64,000 bases of DNA from Oscillospiraceae bacterium (GCA_015068085.1 SVLF01000006.1:1-64000), one strand, 5' to 3'; shown: positions 8,593 through 17,280, counted from the stretch's first letter. A program made the numbers and translations. The notes: generated from the letters alone by a model not told the origin.

Positions 8593-10566
8593 TCACACTA
8601 TTCGCTTGAATTTCTTTTCAAGCTCGTTTTTTGTGTACTCTATCATAACCGGTCTGCCGTGCGGGCAGTAACGGATATCATCACTTAACAGCACGCGCTT
8701 TGCAAGAGCGAAAAGCTCCTCGGGGCTGTTCTTCTGCCCGGCTTTGATTGCCGCCTTGCAGGCGACGGAATACATCGTTTCCGAAATGACCTCCGGAAGC
8801 GATGCACGAGCTCCGCTCGCAAGCGTTTCTGCAAGAGAATCAAGAACAGCTACAGCATCGTGCGCATCAATTCCGTCCGGCACTGCGGAAACCGCAACCG
8901 AGCCGTCACCGAAATCGTCTATTTCAAATCCAAGACCAAGCACCTCTTCCCGATTGTCAAGAAGCGCCGCAGCGGCACGCTTGTCAAGCGACATAATCTC
9001 AGGAATAAGCAAAAGCTGAGTTTGTGGCGCACCTACACTTGCGCGCAGCTTTTCAAAGATAATACGCTCGTGCGCGGCATGCTTATCAATAAAGATTACA
9101 GACGCTGCACTTTCTACAATAATATATGTATTCATTGCCTCTCCGATATATCGGATATCAGAAACCGCTTCACTTTGCGCTGCGCTTTCTGCATTTATAT
9201 CTTCAGATACAGGCATAGAAGCCACCGGCGCTTGCGGTACGGTCTTAACCGGCTCGTTTTCCTGCTTGTATTCCTGTACTTTTGAAGGCTCGTTCTCCGG
9301 CAAGGTTTCTTCCTTTACAGAAGAGTTTTTTATTGTATATTCAGGCATCTGCGGTGAAGAGAGCACCGTTCTTATGCCATCCGAAGAGCGGTTAAAATCA
9401 AACCGCGGCATCTTTGGAACTCCGGAATCCTTCTTTTTTTCTTCAGGAGTTTCCACCTCTTCTGTCTTTACGGGCACGGGCTGTTTTTCTTCAGGAATCT
9501 CTATTCTGGTCTGGTTTTCGGTTATGTTGTCAATCGGCGCTGCTTTTTGTATCTGCGGCGGTACGATCTCGCGCTTTTCACTCTTCTCGAGAGCCGTTTT
9601 CACCGAGAAATAGACGAGGTCAAACACATCACGCTCACGCGCAAACTTCACTTCGGTCTTTGCGGGGTGAACATTTACATCCACCTGACCGAGCGGAATT
9701 TCCATCATAAGGACACAGGTCGGAAAGCGCCCTTTCATTATGCGTTCTTTATATGCATTGTCAAGAGCGACAGACAGCATACGCGATTTTATCGGTCTTC
9801 CGTTCACGAAAAAGAACTGCATCGCGCGGTTTCCTCTCGATGACTGCGGAGAGCATGTAAAGCCCGAAACCTTCATTCCGTGGAGATCCTGCGAAACGTT
9901 ATGCATATTGTTTGCAAAATCACGCCCGAAAAGCGCATATATGCAGTTTTTCATAATACCGTCGCCCGGTGTGTGCAAAATATCCTTGCCGTCTTTTATA
10001 AACTTTACGGAAACCTCAGGATGCGAAAGCGCCGCGGATTTTACGACGGCTTCAACCGCTGCAGCTTCTGTTGCATCCTTTTTCAGAAAGCGCATACGCG
10101 CAGGAGTGTTATAAAAAAGCTCACGCACGATGATGGTTGTACCGTCAGGACAGCCGGATTCGCTCTCGCGGATTACCTGACCTGCTTCAACACGGACGGC
10201 AACTCCCATTTCCGCGTCGGCTGCTTTTGTGATAAGGTCTATCTTTGAAACGGACGAAATTGCAGCAAGCGCCTCGCCGCGGAAACCCAAGGTGGCTATT
10301 TTTTCAAGGTCATCTGCCTTTGATATCTTGCTGGTTGCATGACGAAGAAATGCAGTTTTCGCATCGTCCGGTTCCATACCCGAGCCGTCATCCGTAACGC
10401 GGATATATGTTATTCCTCCGTTCTGGATTTCAACCGTTACGGATTGTGAATGAGCATCAATTGCGTTTTCAACAAGCTCTTTTACTACCGAGGCGGGATT
10501 TTCGACGACTTCTCCCGCCGCTATCATATTAGCAATATGCTGACCTAAAACGTTTATACGTCCCAC
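8593..10566 (-). CDS. mutL: DNA mismatch repair protein MutL
   Basis: GHKL ATPase that links mismatch recognition by MutS to strand incision. The N-terminal ATPase carries NAIDAHS, DDGSGM and GFRGEALAAISSV. The C-terminal domain holds the endonuclease motif as DKHAAHERIIFE (Lys where Gln is usual), plus ACKAAIKAG and CPHGRP. This MutL therefore probably nicks DNA itself, as in bacteria without MutH. The middle (about residues 340-460) is a Pro/Glu-rich linker. It starts at GTG with GGAGGG upstream. Confidence 0.96.
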   Translation of the reverse strand: MGRINVLGQHIANMIAAGEVVENPASVVKELVENAIDAHSQSVTVEIQNGGITYIRVTDDGSGMEPDDAKTAFLRHATSKISKADDLEKIATLGFRGEALAAISSVSKIDLITKAADAEMGVAVRVEAGQVIRESESGCPDGTTIIVRELFYNTPARMRFLKKDATEAAAVEAVVKSAALSHPEVSVKFIKDGKDILHTPGDGIMKNCIYALFGRDFANNMHNVSQDLHGMKVSGFTCSPQSSRGNRAMQFFFVNGRPIKSRMLSVALDNAYKERIMKGRFPTCVLMMEIPLGQVDVNVHPAKTEVKFARERDVFDLVYFSVKTALEKSEKREIVPPQIQKAAPIDNITENQTRIEIPEEKQPVPVKTEEVETPEEKKKDSGVPKMPRFDFNRSSDGIRTVLSSPQMPEYTIKNSSVKEETLPENEPSKVQEYKQENEPVKTVPQAPVASMPVSEDINAESAAQSEAVSDIRYIGEAMNTYIIVESAASVIFIDKHAAHERIIFEKLRASVGAPQTQLLLIPEIMSLDKRAAAALLDNREEVLGLGFEIDDFGDGSVAVSAVPDGIDAHDAVAVLDSLAETLASGARASLPEVISETMYSVACKAAIKAGQKNSPEELFALAKRVLLSDDIRYCPHGRPVMIEYTKNELEKKFKRIV

Positions 10567-10594
10567 GAAAATCCCTCCTTCATATAAAAATCAA

Positions 10595-13198
10595 TCATTC
10601 AGCTTCACGCGCACGCTTTGCGATATCAAAAAGAACGGATATCGCTTCAAGCGGAGACAACGTGTTTACATCCATGTGCGCAAGCTCAGACAGAATGAGA
10701 TCCCCCTCGTGTGAGCGCACGCGCTCTTTCGGAATTACAAACTCAGGCTTTGTTATCGCCTTATCTTCTTCAAGGCTTTCGAGGATTTCCCTTGCACGGA
10801 GCGTCACGGAATCCGGGATTCCGGCAAGGCGGGCAACCTCTATACCGTAGCTGTCATCTGCACTTCCGCGCACGATTTTGCGCAGGAAGGTTATGTCAAA
10901 GCCGTGTTTTTTAACGGCGATGTTATAGTTTTTAACACCGTCAAGCTTGCCCTCAAGCTCCGTGAGCTCGTGATAATGGGTTGCAAACAGCGTTTTTGCG
11001 CCGATGCATTTTTTATCGGAGACATACTCTATAACCGCACGTGCAATTGCCATACCGTCAAAGGTGGATGTTCCCCTGCCTATTTCGTCGAGGATGATAA
11101 GGCTTCTTTTCGTTGCTTTTTTTACAATCTCGGAAACCTCGCTCATCTCAACCATAAATGTTGACTGACCTGAAGCAAGGTCATCGGATGCGCCTATTCT
11201 TGTGAAAATCCTGTCTACCACGCCGATTTCCGCACTTTTTGCCGGAACAAAGCAGCCGACCTGTGCAAGAAGCGTGATAAGCGCAACCTGGCGCATATAT
11301 GTAGACTTACCCGCCATATTAGGACCGGTAATTATCGCCATACGGTTATCGCCGCAATCGAGATGCGCGTCATTCGGAACAAAAAGCGAATCGCGCATTA
11401 CGCGCTCAACAACAGGGTGTCTGCCGTCCTTGATAACGATTTTAGAGCCGCAGTTCACCTTCGGTCTGTTATAGCCGTAGCGCGCCGATACAGACGCAAA
11501 GTTTACGATAACGTCAAGCGTTGCAAGCGCAGTTGATGTTTCCTGAATGCGCACGGTGTTTTCACACACGCGGTCACATATTCTGCGGAACATCTCATGC
11601 TCAAGGCGATAGAGCTTTTCCTGAGCGCCGAGAAGCTTCTCTTCAAGGATCTTAAGCTCTTCGGTTATGTAGCGCTCGCCTCCGGTAAGAGTCTGCTTTC
11701 TTATGTAGTGGTCCGGAACTTCGCCGAGGTTTGATTTTGAAATCTCTATATAATAACCGAAAACACGGTTATAGCCTATTTTCAGATTCTTTATTCCCGT
11801 TTTTTCCTTTTCACGGGCAGTAAGCTCTGCCATATAGCCTTTGCTGTCCTCCTGCATACGGCGAAGCTCATCGACATCTGCATTATATCCCTTGCGGATG
11901 ATTTTACCCTCTGTAATCGTTGTGGGCGGCTCATCGTCAATTGCTTCGTTTATAAGCGTGTACATATCTGCAAGAGCGTCAATCTTTCCGTTGAGGTCGC
12001 AAAGCAGCTTTGCATCAAATGCCCCAAGCTTTTCTTTTATTGCAGGTAAAGCCTCAAAGGTTTTGGACATTGCCACAAGGTCACGCGCATTTGCAATACC
12101 GTAAACAACGCGGCCGAGCAGTCGCTCAATATCGCGCACGAAGCGAAGGCTTTCGTTTAATTCCTCGCGCAGCATCGGCTCTGCAACAAGTGCGGCAACG
12201 CTGTCAAGTCTCTCATTTATATCATCAACCTTCATAAGAGGCTTGTCTATCCAGCTTTTGAGAAGGCGGCTTCCCATAGAGGTTTTTGTTTTATCTATCG
12301 CCCAGAGAAGTGAGCCTCGCTTTTCCTTACTCCGCATCGTCTCGCAGATTTCAAGATTTCTGCGCACGGACGGGTCAAGAAGCATATACTCCTCACGCGA
12401 GTAAAACTCCATTTTATTTATATGCGAAAGGTTTGTTTTCTGAGTCTGGTGAATATAGGCAAGAAGTGCGCCGGCAGCATTGACCGTCGGGCTGTTTTCC
12501 GCAAAGCCTACAGCAGACGGCTCACTCACTTTGAAATGCGCGCAAATGGCATCGCGGGCATTTTCAAGAGAAAAGCCTTCATCATAACCGCACTCAACAT
12601 TAATACGGAGATTTTTCTTCATATAGTCGCACGAAAAAGCGTCCAGAGAAAAATCAAAGTTTACAATTGCCTCACTCGGGGAAAACTTGACTATTTCACT
12701 GATAATCTGATCCTTAACATCGCTTCCCGAAAGCTCACAGCTTGACGCCGAGCCGGTTGAAATGTCTATAAAGCACACTGCGGCGCTCGTTCCGGCAACG
12801 TATATACTGCAGATATAGTTATTGCTGTTCTCATCAAGCATTGTGTTCTCAATGACAGTACCGGGAGTGACAACTCTTACTATATCACGGTGGACAAGCT
12901 TTTTACCTTTACCGGCATCCTCAGTCTGCTCGCATATTGCCACCTTATATCCTTTTGCGATAAGACGCGCAATGTAGGTCTCTGCAGAATGATACGGAAC
13001 ACCGCACATAGGCGCGCGCTCAGGCATACCGCATTCCTTGCCGGTAAGCGTAAGCTCAAGCTCACGCGAGGCGATGTTTGCATCCTCGAAAAACATCTCA
13101 TAAAAGTCACCGAGACGGAAGAACAGAATGCTGTCTTTATTCTGCTCTTTAATCTGGAGATATTGCTCAATCATCGGAGAATATTTCTGCTCACTCAT
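10595..13198 (-). CDS. mutS: DNA mismatch repair protein MutS
   Basis: Mismatch-recognition ATPase. The N-terminal mismatch-binding domain carries the Phe-X-Glu motif in RLGDFYEMFFEDA. The C-terminal ATPase has the Walker A GPNMAGKST, DEIGRGTSTFDG (Walker B region) and ATHYHELTEL. I prefer the ATG at 13196-13198 (MSEQKYSPM) to the GTG at 13210 because it gives the usual MutS N-terminus and an 867-residue product. The downstream neighbour mutL is 28 bases away. Confidence 0.96.
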   Translation of the reverse strand: MSEQKYSPMIEQYLQIKEQNKDSILFFRLGDFYEMFFEDANIASRELELTLTGKECGMPERAPMCGVPYHSAETYIARLIAKGYKVAICEQTEDAGKGKKLVHRDIVRVVTPGTVIENTMLDENSNNYICSIYVAGTSAAVCFIDISTGSASSCELSGSDVKDQIISEIVKFSPSEAIVNFDFSLDAFSCDYMKKNLRINVECGYDEGFSLENARDAICAHFKVSEPSAVGFAENSPTVNAAGALLAYIHQTQKTNLSHINKMEFYSREEYMLLDPSVRRNLEICETMRSKEKRGSLLWAIDKTKTSMGSRLLKSWIDKPLMKVDDINERLDSVAALVAEPMLREELNESLRFVRDIERLLGRVVYGIANARDLVAMSKTFEALPAIKEKLGAFDAKLLCDLNGKIDALADMYTLINEAIDDEPPTTITEGKIIRKGYNADVDELRRMQEDSKGYMAELTAREKEKTGIKNLKIGYNRVFGYYIEISKSNLGEVPDHYIRKQTLTGGERYITEELKILEEKLLGAQEKLYRLEHEMFRRICDRVCENTVRIQETSTALATLDVIVNFASVSARYGYNRPKVNCGSKIVIKDGRHPVVERVMRDSLFVPNDAHLDCGDNRMAIITGPNMAGKSTYMRQVALITLLAQVGCFVPAKSAEIGVVDRIFTRIGASDDLASGQSTFMVEMSEVSEIVKKATKRSLIILDEIGRGTSTFDGMAIARAVIEYVSDKKCIGAKTLFATHYHELTELEGKLDGVKNYNIAVKKHGFDITFLRKIVRGSADDSYGIEVARLAGIPDSVTLRAREILESLEEDKAITKPEFVIPKERVRSHEGDLILSELAHMDVNTLSPLEAISVLFDIAKRAREAE

Positions 13199-13215
13199 AC
13201 CGTTACCCACTTCGT

Positions 13216-14616
13216 TTAAATTAATTCACCGTACATTCCCCATTTTGAGGAATCGGTAATGCGTGCTTTTGTAAAAGTACCCACAAGGGAAGGCTCTCCC
13301 TTTACATAAACCGGACGGTTGCTTTCACACCTTGCAAGAAGGTTATATCCGTTCTGCTCCTCCTGAACGGCTTCAACAAGAACATCCACTTCTGCACCGA
13401 GAAGCTTTCTGCTTTTTTCTTCGGTCATGCTGTCCTGCAAATCAAAAAGGCGCTGAAAACGTGCCACCTTTTCACTGCGTGGGGTGGGGTCCTCCATCTC
13501 AGCAGCAGGCGTGCCGCTTCGCTTTGAATATATAAATACAAACAAGCCGTCAAAGCCGATATCGCGCGTAAGGCGCATTGTTTCTTCAAAATCATCATCC
13601 GTCTCACCGGGAAAACCGACTATAACGTCGCTCGTTACGGAAATGTCCGGCATTTTGCTTCTCGCATAAGAGACAAGCTCACGGTATTTCGTGCTGTCAT
13701 ACCGGCGGTTCATAAGAGACAGTATCCTGTCACTGCCCGACTGGAACGGCAAGTGAATGTGCTTTGCAACCTTTTCGCACTTTGCCATCGTATCAAACAG
13801 ACGCGGCGTTGCATCCTTCGGGTGGCTTGTCATAAAGCGTATTCTGAAATCGCCGGGGATGTCGTTTATCATTTCTAAAAGCGAAGAAAAATCCACGTTC
13901 TCATCAAGGTCATTCCCATAGGAATTTACGTTCTGCCCGAGAAGCGTTACATCGCGGCAACCCTCGCGCACCAGCGCCGCAACCTCGGCGACAACCTTTT
14001 TGGGATCACGTGAGCGCTCTCTTCCTCGGACGTAAGGCACGATACAATAGGTGCAGAAGTTGTTGCACCCATACATTATTGAAACCCACGCCTTTGTTTT
14101 GTCCTTGCGAAGCACGGGAAGCCCCTCTGCAATATATCCGTCAGACTTCTCGATATCAAACACGCGCTTTTCACCGGTCAATGCGCGGTATAAAAGCTCC
14201 GGAAAACGCGGCAGTGCGTGAACGCCGAAAACAAGCTTTACGTGCGGATAGCTCTTTTTAATTTTTTCCGCCATCTGCGGCTGCTGAACCATGCACCCGC
14301 ACACCGCAATAAGGCAATTTCTTTTTCTCTTGACGTGGATAAGCTGACCTACATTTCCGAGAACTCTCTGCTCTGCGTGCTCACGCACGGCACAGGAGTT
14401 AATAACAATAAGGTCGGCATCGTTTTCATCAAACACCTGAGTATATCCCATTTCCATGAGTATACCGCGGATAATCTCGCTGTCCGCCTCGTTCTGCTGG
14501 CAACCGTAAGTGTCAACAAATGCGGTGGGACTCTTTCCCGTATTTAAATCTGCCACAGCACGGATATATTCCTGCTGACGGCAAAGCATTTCTTCCGGAA
14601 GCTCTTTAACATTCAT
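13216..14616 (-). CDS. miaB: tRNA-2-methylthio-N6-dimethylallyladenosine synthase
   Basis: Radical-SAM methylthiotransferase acting on i6A37 in tRNA, the step after MiaA. It has three domains. An N-terminal iron-sulfur domain has Cys in TYGCQQNEADSE, NSCAVREHA and AVCGCM. The radical-SAM core has YGCNNFCTYC. A C-terminal TRAM domain is the third. The track starts at 14706, but that extension (MATLYHFACAYG...) lies in the hairpin-rich leader and is not family-like. I start at the ATG at 14614-14616 (MNVKELPEE), giving 466 residues with GGGGA about 12 bases upstream. Confidence 0.94.
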   Translation of the reverse strand: MNVKELPEEMLCRQQEYIRAVADLNTGKSPTAFVDTYGCQQNEADSEIIRGILMEMGYTQVFDENDADLIVINSCAVREHAEQRVLGNVGQLIHVKRKRNCLIAVCGCMVQQPQMAEKIKKSYPHVKLVFGVHALPRFPELLYRALTGEKRVFDIEKSDGYIAEGLPVLRKDKTKAWVSIMYGCNNFCTYCIVPYVRGRERSRDPKKVVAEVAALVREGCRDVTLLGQNVNSYGNDLDENVDFSSLLEMINDIPGDFRIRFMTSHPKDATPRLFDTMAKCEKVAKHIHLPFQSGSDRILSLMNRRYDSTKYRELVSYARSKMPDISVTSDVIVGFPGETDDDFEETMRLTRDIGFDGLFVFIYSKRSGTPAAEMEDPTPRSEKVARFQRLFDLQDSMTEEKSRKLLGAEVDVLVEAVQEEQNGYNLLARCESNRPVYVKGEPSLVGTFTKARITDSSKWGMYGELI

Positions 14617-14653
14617 AATTTTCAAAAATTCCCCATTCTTATGAATATATACA

Positions 14654-14805
14654 TAATCACAGTGTATTATACCATAAGCGCAAGCGAAATGGTATAATGT
14701 AGCCATATTTTCCGGTTTCCGGCAAAGCCGGAGAGGAAAATGGCATTAAATCAGTATAATAACTGCTATTAGCAGTTATTATACCACATCTTGTGTCTGA
14801 TTTAA
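14654..14805. repeat. Cluster of three strong hairpins between miaB and the ceramidase-like gene
   Basis: First hairpin, 14666-14698: arms ATTATACCAT/ATGGTATAAT around a 13-base loop. Second, 14702-14744: arms GCCAT-ATTTTCC/GGAAAATGGC enclosing CCGGC-AAA-GCCGG. Third, 14754-14784: a perfect 14-bp stem GTATAATAACTGCT with a 3-base loop, itself enclosed by TTAAATCAG/CTGATTTAA (14746-14754 and 14797-14805). None has a clear U-tract. This non-coding block fills most of the 322-base divergent gap. It may be a degenerate mobile intergenic repeat or a folded leader. Confidence 0.6.
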
Positions 14806-14874
14806 ATACTTTTCTACAAAATTTTCAAAAAAATATTTTTTCTCAATTTATTGGAGAAAAGTTTTTATTATCTA

Positions 14875-14903
14875 TTGATTTGCTGCTTTCTTTTTGCTAT
14901 AAT
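14875..14903 (+). promoter_or_regulatory. Sigma-A-type promoter of the ceramidase-like gene
   Basis: TTGATT (-35) and TATAAT (-10) are separated by 17 bases. The -10 box ends 36 bases before the ATG at 14939. Confidence 0.65.
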
Positions 14904-14938
14904 ACAATAAAATTCAGTTTCGAAAGAAGGACTGCTTT

Positions 14939-16276
14939 ATGAAAACAGGTTTTTCCAAAGTATGTATTAACCCGCCCTACGGTGCACCGATATGCGGATA
15001 TTATGAAGAACGCCTTGTAAAAGGAATAGCGGATGATTTATTCGTCCGCACAATTGCATTTGATGACGGCGAAAAAAAGGCTGTTGTTATCACGGTTGAT
15101 GTGTGCGAGCTTTCACAAAAATATTTTGACTCTATGAAAGATGCAGTTGCTTCTGCGTGCGACATACCACGCGAAGCGATATTTATAAACCTCTCCCACA
15201 CCCATACAGGTCCCGTTATCGGAAAGGACTTCGCATCAGAGCTTCGAAGCAGTGATGCCTATGACGAATTTTTCATCACAAGCGTTCGAGATGCGGCAGT
15301 TTATGCAATTGCAGATTTGAAAGAAACAGAAATTGAAACTGCCTGCGGACAGGCAAAGGGAATTTCCTTTATCCGCCGCTACAGAATGCGCGACGGCTCA
15401 GTCGCAACAAACCCCGGTGTCGGAAACCCTGACATTGACCACGCACTTGGAACGCCGAATGAAACGGTTAAGCTTGTAAAGCTTGTGCGTAAGGGCGGAG
15501 AGGATATCTTCATTGTCAGCTTTGGCACGCATCCGGATTCCGTCGGCGGGGAATATATCAGTGCAGACTATCCCGGTTATGTTTGCTCTACTCTCGAAAC
15601 GGCACTTCCGGGAACAAAATGCATGTTCCTCCAGGGCTTCCAGGGCGATGTAAACCACGTCAACCCTGCTCCGACCTCAGGCGAGAGTGCGATATCTGCA
15701 ATCGACTTTGACAGCGTTCCGCGAAGCCTTGCACACGCAAAGCACATGGGAAGAATAATCGCAGGGGCAGTTCTCGCTATCTGCTCAATCACAGAAAAGA
15801 TAAACGCAGATAAGATTTCGTATGCTTTTTCAAGAGTTGATCTTCCCTCACATCAGGAAAACGACAAGCTTGAAGAAGCAAAAAGGATCTGGACCCTTCA
15901 CGAAAACGGACGTGATGACGAGCTTCCGTATAAGGAAATGGAGCTTACAACCGTAGTTGCGGAAGCAAAGAGAATTGTAAAGCTTCAGAACGGTCCGGAG
16001 TCTTTCCCGTTTTATCTCTCTGCCGTCAAAATCGGCGAGCTTGTTTTTGCAGGAATCGGCGGTGAACCGTTCACAGAAATAGGAAACAGAATTGCGAATG
16101 CATCTCCGTTTAAAGAAACTATTCTCTGTGCTCTCACAAACACCTCGGGCGGATATATTCCCACAACGCAGGCATACAGCGAGGGCGGATATGAGGCAAG
16201 AAGCTCTTCCCTTGCCCCGGGCGGCGACGATATCATTGTCGAAGGTATGACAAAGCTTTTTGATGAGCTTAAATAA
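14939..16276 (+). CDS. Neutral/alkaline ceramidase-family hydrolase, paralogue 1
   Basis: A 445-residue protein of the neutral/alkaline non-lysosomal ceramidase N-terminal domain family. Visible family features are the start KTGFSKVCINPPYGAPICGYYEE, LSHTHTGP (metal-binding His pair, about residue 88), FGTHPDSVGGEYISADYPG (further His/Asp) and the C-terminal NTSGGYIPTTQAYSEGGYE. It has no signal peptide and no C-terminal immunoglobulin-like domain, unlike secreted ceramidases. The true substrate may therefore be another amide and is unknown. It is a single gene with its own promoter and terminator. A paralogue lies at 58359-59705. Confidence 0.85.
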   Translation: MKTGFSKVCINPPYGAPICGYYEERLVKGIADDLFVRTIAFDDGEKKAVVITVDVCELSQKYFDSMKDAVASACDIPREAIFINLSHTHTGPVIGKDFASELRSSDAYDEFFITSVRDAAVYAIADLKETEIETACGQAKGISFIRRYRMRDGSVATNPGVGNPDIDHALGTPNETVKLVKLVRKGGEDIFIVSFGTHPDSVGGEYISADYPGYVCSTLETALPGTKCMFLQGFQGDVNHVNPAPTSGESAISAIDFDSVPRSLAHAKHMGRIIAGAVLAICSITEKINADKISYAFSRVDLPSHQENDKLEEAKRIWTLHENGRDDELPYKEMELTTVVAEAKRIVKLQNGPESFPFYLSAVKIGELVFAGIGGEPFTEIGNRIANASPFKETILCALTNTSGGYIPTTQAYSEGGYEARSSSLAPGGDDIIVEGMTKLFDELK

Positions 16277-16289
16277 ATAAAATAGCTTT

Positions 16290-16325
16290 AAAGCTGTGAC
16301 AGAAAATTTCCGTCACAGCTTTTTG
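16290..16325 (+). terminator. Terminator of the ceramidase-like gene
   Basis: An 11-bp stem AAAGCTGTGAC/GTCACAGCTTT followed by a short T run, starting 14 bases after the stop codon. Confidence 0.8.
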
Positions 16326-16338
16326 CATAATTTATTTT

Positions 16339-16542
16339 TTAACTCGCTCCGCTTGTGATAAGCTCACCGCACAGCCTGCACGCACTTTGAGAATATTCCT
16401 TCAGCATCTCATTCGGTACGGTAAGCGCATTTGCCGGAATCACGCAAGAATTATTCTGCATGGCAAGCTCCAGCGCAAGAAACGTATCCGAAAGAAAAAC
16501 TATGTTATCAAGTATTTTTTCCAGTTGAAATAAATTTTCCAT
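16339..16542 (-). CDS. Small unknown protein downstream of RHH cassette 1
   Basis: A 67-residue protein (MENLFQLEKILDN...) that I do not recognise. It looks soluble and mixed helical, with two Cys four positions apart near the end (SACRLCGEL), and no membrane segment. A strong AGGAG lies at a good distance before the ATG. It is the last gene on the minus strand after RHH gene 1, and the intergenic leader between them is covered by a predicted antisense RNA on the plus strand. That layout resembles plasmid copy-control operons in which an antisense RNA limits translation of the second gene, but this protein is not a recognisable replication protein. Confidence 0.6.
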   Translation of the reverse strand: MENLFQLEKILDNIVFLSDTFLALELAMQNNSCVIPANALTVPNEMLKEYSQSACRLCGELITSGAS

Positions 16543-16566
16543 TTCATTCTCCTATCAAAAATGTAT

Positions 16567-16596
16567 TTGACAGAGGAAGTCTGCATAGTGTATAAT
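16567..16596 (+). promoter_or_regulatory. Promoter of predicted antisense RNA 1
   Basis: TTGACA (16567-16572) and TATAAT (16591-16596) with an 18-base spacer, on the plus strand inside the leader of the 67-residue gene. Confidence 0.7.
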
Positions 16597-16602
16597 ATTT
16601 AT

Positions 16603-16676
16603 GCTGACAGTTCTCCTGTCGGGATTAAGTAGAGTGTTTGTAACTTGTTCAGGGTCGCAATGCTCTACTTTTTTAT
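16603..16676 (+). ncRNA. Predicted antisense RNA 1
   Basis: A promoter directly upstream, a 5' hairpin (GACAG-TTCTC-CTGTC, 16606-16620) and a terminator (AAGTAGAG/CTCTACTT, 16627-16670, then TTTTATTT) define an RNA of about 75 bases. It is antisense to the last codons of RHH gene 1 and to the gap between it and the 67-residue gene. Its 5' loop reads UUCUCC, complementary to ribosome-binding sequences such as the AGGAGA that precedes the 67-residue ORF. The ends are estimated. Confidence 0.6.
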
Positions 16677-16838
16677 TTCTTCGTAAACCTTTTCAATTCC
16701 TTCCATCACTATCTGATACTGCGTTTTTCCCGTTTCTGCACAACAAAAAGCAAGTTTTTCTTTATCTTCTTTTGTTGCACGAATTTTAATCTCGGTAGTT
16801 TTAGGATTTGACGTAGGTCTACCTGTCCGTGGACTCAT
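16665..16838 (-). CDS. Ribbon-helix-helix small DNA-binding protein 1
   Basis: A 57-residue ORF too short for the track, found by translating the minus strand. It starts MSPRTGRPTSNPKTTEIKIR and ends EGIEKVYEEIKK. The beta-strand (TTEIKIRAT) followed by two helices (KEDKEKLAFCCAETGKT, QYQIVMEGIEKV) fits the CopG/Arc ribbon-helix-helix pattern. GAGGTGG precedes the ATG by 4 bases. It begins with the same eight residues (MSPRTGRP) as RHH protein 2, pointing to tandem duplication. A TTGACT box remains upstream, but no matching -10 is visible, so transcription may come from cassette 2. Confidence 0.75.
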   Translation of the reverse strand: MSPRTGRPTSNPKTTEIKIRATKEDKEKLAFCCAETGKTQYQIVMEGIEKVYEEIKK

Positions 16839-16915
16839 TTTTCCACCTCACTTTCGTTCACACAAAAGTCAAGAGTTTTTATTTTTGCATTATCTTCTCC
16901 TATCAAAAAATATAT

Positions 16916-16944
16916 TTGACAGAATGCTACGCCTATATTATAAT
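16916..16944 (+). promoter_or_regulatory. Promoter of predicted antisense RNA 2
   Basis: TTGACA (16916-16921) and TATAAT (16939-16944) with a 17-base spacer on the plus strand, at the equivalent position to the antisense RNA 1 promoter. Confidence 0.72.
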
Positions 16945-16950
16945 ATTTAC

Positions 16951-17022
16951 AGACGGAGCTTTCTCTGTCGGGAAAGATAACAGCTACGAACTTTTAACAT
17001 GGGTAAGTGGCTGTTATTTTTC
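16951..17022 (+). ncRNA. Predicted antisense RNA 2
   Basis: About 72 bases with a 5' hairpin (GACGGAG/CTCTGTC, 16952-16969) and a terminator (ATAACAGC/GCTGTTAT, 16977-17017, then a T-rich tract). It is antisense to the 3' end and trailer of RHH gene 2. It has the same architecture as antisense RNA 1, with largely diverged stem sequence. The ends are estimated. Confidence 0.6.
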
Positions 17023-17194
17023 ATTTTTCGGCATTCATAAGCATGCGTATCCCTTGTCGAATTGCTTCACCTTTCGTTATTTCATGCTTTTTGCAGTATT
17101 CTTGCAGTTTTTTTTCAGTTTCTGCATCAAGCCTTATGCTATAACGAACATCCTTGGGATTTTCCGCTTTAGGTCTGCCCGTTCTTGGTGACAT
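17021..17194 (-). CDS. Ribbon-helix-helix small DNA-binding protein 2
   Basis: A 57-residue ORF absent from the track. It starts MSPRTGRPKAENPKDVRYS, then carries a strand (VRYSIRL) and two helices (DAETEKKLQEYCKKHEI, TKGEAIRQGIRMLMN), as in CopG/Arc-type repressors. GAGGTG lies just upstream of the ATG, and a strong promoter lies at 17224-17252. Downstream on the same strand the leader ends in AGGAGA and an ATG that opens only a 3-codon frame (Met-Gln-Lys-stop). The partner gene of this cassette appears to have been lost where cassette 1 begins. Confidence 0.75.
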   Translation of the reverse strand: MSPRTGRPKAENPKDVRYSIRLDAETEKKLQEYCKKHEITKGEAIRQGIRMLMNAEK

Positions 17195-17223
17195 AATTTC
17201 ACCTCACTTTTTGCCACACCTAT

Positions 17224-17252
17224 ATTATAGTTTATGTCACGCAAAAAGTCAA
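17224..17252 (-). promoter_or_regulatory. Promoter of RHH cassette 2
   Basis: TTGACT and TATAAT with a 17-base spacer on the minus strand. The -10 ends 29 bases before the RHH 2 start. It may also drive cassette 1 by read-through. Confidence 0.75.
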
Positions 17253-17280
17253 GAGTTTTTTTCCTTTTTTTATTCATCAA

